Positions 57,929-64,000 of a stretch of 64,000 nt of DNA are shown in pieces. A program made the translations under genes and the position numbers. The stretch comes from Takakia lepidozioides (taxonomy: Eukaryota; Streptophyta; Takakiopsida; Takakiales; Takakiaceae), in assembly GCA_030704615.1 (NCBI GenBank), contig CM060731.1:70722756-70786755 (forward strand). Reading direction: 5' to 3'. The notes under the pieces were generated by a model. That model was not told the DNA's origin. It did not search any database and was given only the letters and a program-made list of their open reading frames with translations. Every line of letters begins with the position of its first letter. Positions within the stretch are counted from its first letter, which is position 1.

Positions 57929-58560
57929 TCAGGCATGGGTAGCTGAAGGAGCAGAGATAGAGTGTGGGTCCAGAATCATCCAAGAGGGCCAGCAAGAGGG
58001 CAGCTCTTTGTGTGATTGATTCTCACTCCCATTTGGTGTTAATTGTCGTGGTCTCATTAGCAGGATTTCACACCACATCCCCTTTCTTCCAAGTAGCCAG
58101 TTGTCAACCTTGCTCTCCCATCCTTCACCCTCTTCATCAGTGAAGTACTCCCTTTCTCCTTTTTCATGTTCCAGCCATTTAGGTGGTTTCTCCCTCAATA
58201 CTGCCTTCATTTGCTGCATTGCCATGTATTTACTCTATGTGGTTTTAATTTGCTCATGCCCAACAGTTGGAAGAATTCCATGTGCTGGGCTGATTCCACT
58301 CTGAGCTGCAATTTCCATTCTTTTCAGTGCTTCCCACAGGCTGGCTTTTGGTGGAACAGGTCTGTCCTCTTCACTTAAGTTTTCCTCTCCTCATCATATC
58401 TTCTCCAAATCTGGTCATAGGCGTCCTCATTTCCTTCTGTCTCTGGCCCATCATGCTCATCCTCCTTGACTGTCCCTTATGGTTCAGCTCTTGTTTGTGT
58501 GTCTCCATCAAAGGTACATCCTTCGTGTGGTGGAATGCTGCTCACAAGAAGTGCTTGTAG
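57929..58560 (-). pseudogene. Possible second captured gene fragment, unrecognised
   Basis: The minus frame 57929-58225 includes MQQMKAVLREKPPKWLEHEK, YFTDEEGEGWESKVDNWLLG. Further minus-strand traces at 58380-58500 give EDEHDGPETEGNEDAYDQIW. The charged, non-repetitive composition looks like coding sequence. I do not recognise the source. It lies inside the CACTA element. Confidence 0.3.
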
Positions 58561-59727
58561 TGGGCTTCTTTGCAGGATTTTTCAGCTCTGTTATTCCCTC
58601 ATCACCTTTCCTCCTTTCAGGTGATCCTCATCTCAATTCTAGTGCCTTTGTTTGGTGCATTGCAGTGTTGTTCCTCCGTGTGCACATGATCCATTTCTCC
58701 ACAATGTGGAGAGATGGTCTATGGCTCCCACTCTGGGGATCAAGGGAAAGATGTGGAGAGTTGTCCATAATTTGCATGCTCACACCAAAATGTTGTGTCA
58801 ACGGTTAATGGACATAAGTCTAACTTCTATGACATAGACCAAGGTGTGGCTCAAAGATGTACCCCCTCCCCCTTTTATGTTGAAATATTCAAGTAAACTA
58901 ATTGGGTGGATGCAACTCACATGTATGCTGAGTGCAGGAGCCTCGTGGATGCAGCAGGAAGCAACAACAACAATTGCACACTTGATAAAATCGGGTACCC
59001 TCATCTTCAATACATGATTTCAACCTGTTCTGTCCTCTTTTCAGAATAGTCCCTAATTGTCCAGCGAAGGGGAGGATGTATATGGATTATGGGTGTTGTG
59101 GTAGGGATAGCTAAAGGGACACACAAAGTAGGGCTGGTTCTGTTTTCAGTGCACATGGTGCTACTTACAAAAGTATTCGATCAGAAATACAGGGTGATGA
59201 ACTTGTGCCCTTAGACTGTGTTTTGAGGAGCTAGATTCTGGGACAACAGCGTTATTTTGTAAATCTGACTAGTAGTTGTTTAAAAGAATCTCTTTTTACA
59301 TACGCTATTGGCTTCAGTGTCTTTGTTATGTCCTTTTCACTTTGTCACTTTGTTGTTTCTTGTGAATGATGATGTGTTATGATTTTCCAAATAATTTAAA
59401 AAACCAAATTCTCAAACAACTAATTTGATGCCACGCGTCCAACCCAACAAACCCCTTTATAGTAGGCACCATGACTACACAACATCGCATCATACATTGA
59501 CACATGTCATATCCTTGGAAAAACACATGGCAACGAACTCCTACAGGCATAGTCATGGGAATGACTTTAAATACATTTAAATTTTAAAATAAACTAATCA
59601 TATGATGCCACGGGTCCAAATATCAACATGTTGGTAGTTAGGATAATGACTGCAAGGCTTCCTTATAATATACCACGTGTCAATTTTTGGAGATGTCATA
59701 TGGTGCACGTCCACGAAAACCTTCTGG
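58561..59727. other. CACTA interior without recognised gene
   Basis: Short frames only. The last part grades into the subterminal repeat region. Confidence 0.45.
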
Positions 59728-60004
59728 ACTTATTAAAAAGAGACACGTGTACAGTTTGCAGCAGCACACTAAGTCATGGATGGTAGAAGTACATATGACT
59801 GTCAAATGACAGTGAGATGTATCACTTGGTTCATCTTACTGTAGTCATACGTGACCGACCATCATATACTCATTATATTCACTTGGTTTGCACAACTTAA
59901 AGTCATTGTAGTCATATGTACCGTTTATGACTACGGGATAGTCATATATACAGTCATATATACCACGATCTGTTGTAGTGTCTGTTCCGTTGAAGTTCAT
60001 TTGT

Positions 60005-60944
60005 CTTTTGCTGCACAACAGACTGCTCAGTCTATTCGCAAAGCCATATCAACTTGGCGGACGCCATGTCAGGAACCTCCTTTGCAAGTGGGTGAGGTGC
60101 GGCTTGAAGTGCAGCGGGTTCGCGATTACATTTTGATGAAATCTCCCGGGTCAGCAGACACCATAGTCGAACTTGACACAGAGTCGGCAGGTCGTCTCCA
60201 GCAGACCACTGACTTCATCACTCCTCAGGAGACCACAACATACCACGACAGACCTCAGGAAACCTCAGCAGACCTCATCACACCAAAACACACTGAAGCA
60301 GACGCCAACAATCATGAGCAGAACTCCTCGCACCTCGGCAGACCGAAGCACGCCTCAGCAAACATGAGACCTCAGACTGGGCCAATTGAAGAGGGTGAAG
60401 ACTATGCCCATTTCCCCTCCACTGTGGGCATTTTGGGGTGTGGAGATCGCCGTTATCGGTGGCGCCGAAGAACGCAGAGGATCGTATACTTCCCCGCTTC
60501 AGGATTAGTGACACAAGTGCCCATCTGGATTGGTATAGTGATCTGCACCACATTGTAACGGGCCGGAGGTGGCCGTTTGTCCATTTTCTCTATTCCATGG
60601 AGTATACTACCGAAGAAGCCAACCAAGTTCTGGAGCAAGTAGGGAAGCTTGTTGTTACTTCTTTGAGTGAAGGAAATGAATCGCCACTCCTTGTTCAGCT
60701 CCTCCTTATGGATGACCCCTGCTCGGAGGAGGTGCGGCATATGGCTACACCCAACGTTCGGTGTCCGCAAGAAGCACTTGTCCACAGTGAGTGCGGTCCA
60801 CTTCGACTGATTCCTACAACATCGATGGATGCAATTTGGAAATTTCACATCATACAAGAAGTTGTTGAAGGACTTGCCCACTCTACGGTAGGAAGTGTGG
60901 GCAAGACTTCCTACACGGATCACAAGCAGAAGAGTTTGTTATAG
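60005..60944 (+). pseudogene. Coding-like region after the CACTA insertion, unrecognised
   Basis: Frame 59851-60558 from about 60005 reads AQQTAQSIRKAISTWRTP, then a Thr/Gln/His-rich low-complexity stretch built on TCAGCAGAC-type words. At about 60440-60550 a second frame takes over (60438-60944): HLDWYSDLHHIVTGRRWPFV, EEANQVLEQVGKLVVTSLSE, AIWKFHIIQEVVEGLAHSTV. The second part has the look of a folded helical domain, but I do not recognise it. It may be the continuation of the zinc-finger locus at 53500-54620, separated by the CACTA insertion. Confidence 0.35.
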
Positions 60945-60949
60945 ATGAG

Positions 60950-61318
60950 GCGTTGTTATTAGGATCACAAACATGAGAGTCTGTTATAGATGAGGCGTTG
61001 TTATGGTTTTCGTAAGTATAGAGCGCCCGGGGAAGTCACTTCCAAAAATTTCCAACCGACATGCAAAAAAATATAGGGTGCAATTTATTCACAAAAGATA
61101 AAAATTAGAAAACATTTAAAAGTAATAAAGGGTACATTATATTGTGATCAGTGAATTTAAATCAATATAGGGTCTAAAATAATGACCGATTTTATTTTTT
61201 TCATAAAACTAATATAGGGTTGAGATAAATATCTACGAAAAATTCCAAAAATATATACATGCTTTTAGGGGAAAACTTAATACTTACAAAAAAATAGTGG
61301 TTAGGTAGGATTCAAAAA
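60950..61318. other. AT-rich spacer
   Basis: No open frame is supported. The words tatagatgaggcgttgttat occur twice (about 60941 and 60986). Several atatagggt words follow at 61070-61215. Confidence 0.5.
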
Positions 61319-63163
61319 ATGAGAAGGAAGGCAGGGAGCAGGTGGGGGATATCGCGACAGCCTATTGATCTCCTAAATAGACCAACCACACCAGTTATGG
61401 GGTTATTAAACTACTCTCAAATCCTAGAGGACAATTTAAATTCAATGACATGCCTCCAAACAATGAAGGCAATGTTGTCCACAATGATGATCAAACAAAC
61501 GTCGTGGACATGGACGCGGAGTTTGCGATGCCCGATCGCAGTTTTGACCTCATCATTCACGAAATTACGGACGTCATTGACCCTGTGGCCGATGAAACCA
61601 TGGTTGAGGAACAGCGAATTGCGGATGAGAGAAGGAGAAAAGGAAAAGAACCAGTACTCAAAACCGACGAATGCTCGAGGGTCGTCATTCAATCCGAGAT
61701 GAATCCGATATCAGATGTCGATCGCGTTACATTGTCATGGTAACTGTATGGTGCTTGTCCAAAACGTTGGAGATTCGGGCATGGGTCCCATTGAATGGCG
61801 ATTGGGATAATTGGGTACAATGGGCGACCCATTTGGCCTCTAGAGAAGCACAAGTAGAGCGGCACTGTCAGGCTTGCAACGTGTCGCACGCATGTCGAAC
61901 CGTAGCGTGGATAGCATTTATGCCAACATGCAAAGGTATAACGATCTCCATATCGCATCAAGCGTGTTCGTCAGGTATACCAATTGGGCAGATGTGGATT
62001 CTATGTTCGATCGATGTGAGCACAAAATTTCGGGGTCGAACAGAAGCATAAATTGGGAATTAGAGATAGAGGAAGAGTGGGACACCACAACAAGGATGAC
62101 CAGCATCAAACCGGCCCAGAGGGAGGAGATACCACGACGCGTTTTGTCGTCATGGATATCAGATGGCACAGTTTGTTCGATGTGTAAGAATCCATACGGC
62201 CCAGAGGGATGTCATGTGCTTAGATCATGTAGACATATGTTCCATCTCACATGTCTTATCCCGTAAGCCTTGCGAATGAGCGCTTGCCCAGAATGCCATA
62301 CACCAATCCATCGTCGTTTCTATGAGCTGGTGGGTTTGGAAGAAATGATATCCATAGGTTTTGAATACAATCGACACAACCTCCCATTGGATGGGCTGAC
62401 ATTCACATTTATGAATTGTGTACATTGGGGCAAAAACTTGGTATGGGATGCAGACAGAGAGATGCATGGCATACATGCCGGAAACCCGGCATACATCAAA
62501 GATCCCCAGTATTTCTGGGTCACATCTAACTAGGAGATAACCATACGTGCGGGAGGCATTCCTGATTGGTGGGAGAGAGAGCAGTTTTGCCGCAATCTGG
62601 GAGGGCATTGGAGTCAGTGAAGGTCTAGGTTTATCCAGCTCCCACAGGTTCCATAGGTGCTGGAGGAGAACGAATTGTATGACCGATAACTGATTGTGAG
62701 ACATTTGTTGTTGTCCAAACTGGGAAATGCTATAATATATCAACGCTGAATGTATGAGGCGTACGAGGCGGCTTATCGTCGAAACGACACAATGATTAGG
62801 GACAGGGCCCGCGAGAGGCAGTTGGAAAGTTTCAAAAGTACCATCAAGGCGGTTGTAGAGCAATGGAGGCGATTATGGACAAACCGTTATCATCGTGTTT
62901 CGGGGGCTCTATTGCCGGATGTGGACGGCCTCGTTGCCAATTTGCATGCAGCCCGAACACTTGTTCTCGATCCACCTCCGCCACGTCGTGAGAGTGAAGA
63001 AGAAAGTCAACTTTCACCGCAAAGTAGGCGGATGCAGGCCAGAATTGATCACATGCCATTGGGCCCCTCATTGACCACGAGATCACGGTCGCAAGCTCTG
63101 GCAATTTGCAGTGCAAATCAGGCCACAACATCACATTCCTTGTCCTCGGACAGTGACGACTAG
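61319..63163 (+). pseudogene. Decayed RING-finger protein gene
   Basis: Frame 61450-61743 gives an acidic N-terminal part (MDAEFAMPDRSFDLIIHEIT). Frame 2 from 61874 gives RSVDSIYANMQRYNDLHIAS and then a RING-H2-type finger from 62174: CSMCKNPYGPEGCHVLRSCR, HMFHLTCLIP, stop TAA 62264-62266, ACPECHTPIHRRFYELVGLE. The same frame continues with FNEYNR-like text (GFEYNRHNLPLDGLTF), VHWGKNLVWDAD and a TAG at 62531-62533. A C-terminal part at 62750-63163 has RARERQLESFKSTIKAVVEQ and a Ser-rich end. The Cys/His spacing matches RING fingers, usually E3 ubiquitin ligases. I recall similar RING-plus-YELFGL repeat proteins in moss genomes. The stops suggest a pseudogene. Confidence 0.65.
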
Positions 63164-63606
63164 GCTTTTAATGACTCGCACCGTAGTACATAGACAATGT
63201 GCATTTTTGTTGTACCTTGAATATTGTTGGAAAACATAGTGATAACATTCCGCCAATATTGTATATCACCAATTTTGTTAATATACAATGCATATGTGCG
63301 GCACCTGCCAATTTCAATTGCATGAGCAGCGTTTTCTTCACATTTACACTCGTGTGATATGGAAAAAGTGGTTCACCCTGTAAACAAATTTACAATGGTG
63401 TCATATTTGGTCATGACGTGTATATGGGTATTTGCAATGAATTTCCGAAAGCTGGAGAACAAGGAAAATTGATGTTAACCAATAAGTTATAACGAATTAC
63501 GAACGGTCGTCTTCCAAACAAATTTCGCCTGGTCCGTGCGTATTTCATAATCATTTTGCAAAATCTATGATCTTTCTACGAACATACCCACAAAGTTCTC
63601 AAAGCA
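63164..63606. other. AT-rich spacer before the satellite
   Basis: No gene is supported. It probably contains the RING gene's 3' UTR. Confidence 0.45.
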
Positions 63607-64000
63607 CAAAATAATTTCGAATGATCTCATATTACACTGGGACGTATCAGAGGGTACATTGAACACACTGGCCAAGTCTCAAACGAAGGAAAATCATTTG
63701 GATGGGCAACCATCCGTTGGCTCATTGAACAAATTTCGATTGATCTCATATTACTCTGGGGCCTCTTACATGGTACATTGAACATAATGGCCAAGTCTCA
63801 AAGCGAACCAAAATCATTTCGATGGCCAACCATCCATTGAGCCATCAAATGAATTTTGATTGATCTCATATTAGTTCGGGACCTGTGAGAGGGTGTCTCG
63901 AACGTACTGGCAAAGTTTGGAAGCAAACAAAAATGATTTGGATGGGCAACCATCCGTTCACCCATTGAATGTCTTCCGTTGGATCTGCTATTACTTTGAG
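63607..64000. repeat. 120-bp satellite array, running off the window
   Basis: Just over three units. The word GATCTCATATTA starts at 63623, 63742 and 63862, with a variant GATCTGCTATTA at 63982 (periods 119, 120, 120). Other shared words are ggtacattgaaca, ggccaagtctc and gatgggcaaccatccgtt. Units are diverged by an estimated 15-25%. Confidence 0.9.

Larger units (their letters stand above)
55728..59980. mobile_element. CACTA-type DNA transposon, 4,253 bp
   Basis: Both ends begin CACTACAACA when read inward. The inverted repeats extend about 30 bp with 26 identical positions (55728-55757 and 59951-59980). The 3-bp target duplication TCT is at 55725-55727 and 59981-59983, as expected for CACTA/EnSpm elements. 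Subterminal regions are full of gtagtca/tgactac words (55770-55900 and 59800-59970), like TNPA-type binding repeats. No transposase is recognisable. The interior contains PPR-gene sequence, so it looks non-autonomous and gene-capturing. Confidence 0.88.

Noticed and set aside
1-64000. tRNA, rRNA and other structured RNA genes
   Set aside because: I saw no cloverleaf with the conserved GGTTCGAATCC-type arm and no rRNA sequence, but a covariance-model scan was not possible.

Overview
The window reads as nuclear DNA of a streptophyte, most likely a seedless land plant (bryophyte, lycophyte or fern). The evidence is spliced genes with GT..AG introns, a plant-type GT47 exostosin glycosyltransferase, DET1, PLS-type PPR fragments, plant Ty3/gypsy, copia-like and CACTA elements, and a 500-bp N gap. 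I cannot name the species. Only two ordinary host genes are convincing: the four-exon GT47 gene (16152-19552) and the start of DET1 (20854-22975, cut by the gap at 22976-23475). Most of the rest is repeats and decayed coding sequence.

Layout. 1-319 is a near-identical inverted copy of 48930-49248 and carries the end of an unrecognised exon. 345-11820 is a decayed multi-exon region. It contains an exon with RNA polymerase II CTD-like Y-x-P-x-x-S-P repeats, acidic and Ser/Pro-rich linkers, and three successive HAD/FCP1-like phosphatase domains with altered catalytic residues. At least twelve copies of a 24-bp palindrome are scattered through it. 12-16 kb is AT-rich with a triplicated repeat and a 281-bp MITE-like element. 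16-23 kb holds GT47 and DET1.

25.4-37.7 kb is a nested transposon block. A minus-strand Ty3/gypsy element is split by a plus-strand Ty3/gypsy element (25717-35418), whose order is gag, aspartic protease, cytosine-5 DNA methyltransferase, reverse transcriptase, RNase H, integrase and a C-terminal PHD finger. This is the most exciting content: a retrotransposon that once carried its own DNA-methylation writer and a chromatin reader. The copy is dead, with stops, frameshifts and no YxDD box. Its leader has three stacked minisatellites (periods 10, about 20 and about 67 bp).

37.7-51 kb is mostly non-genic, with transposon remnants. 51.4-55.7 and 60-61 kb hold a locus rich in the nonamer GTCTGCTGA, with a zinc-finger exon. 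It is split by a 4,253-bp CACTA transposon (55728-59980, TCT target duplication) carrying degenerate PPR-gene sequence. 61.3-63.2 kb is a decayed RING-finger gene. The window ends inside a 120-bp satellite array (63607-64000).

All calls come from reading the sequence and from remembered family motifs. No search was run.
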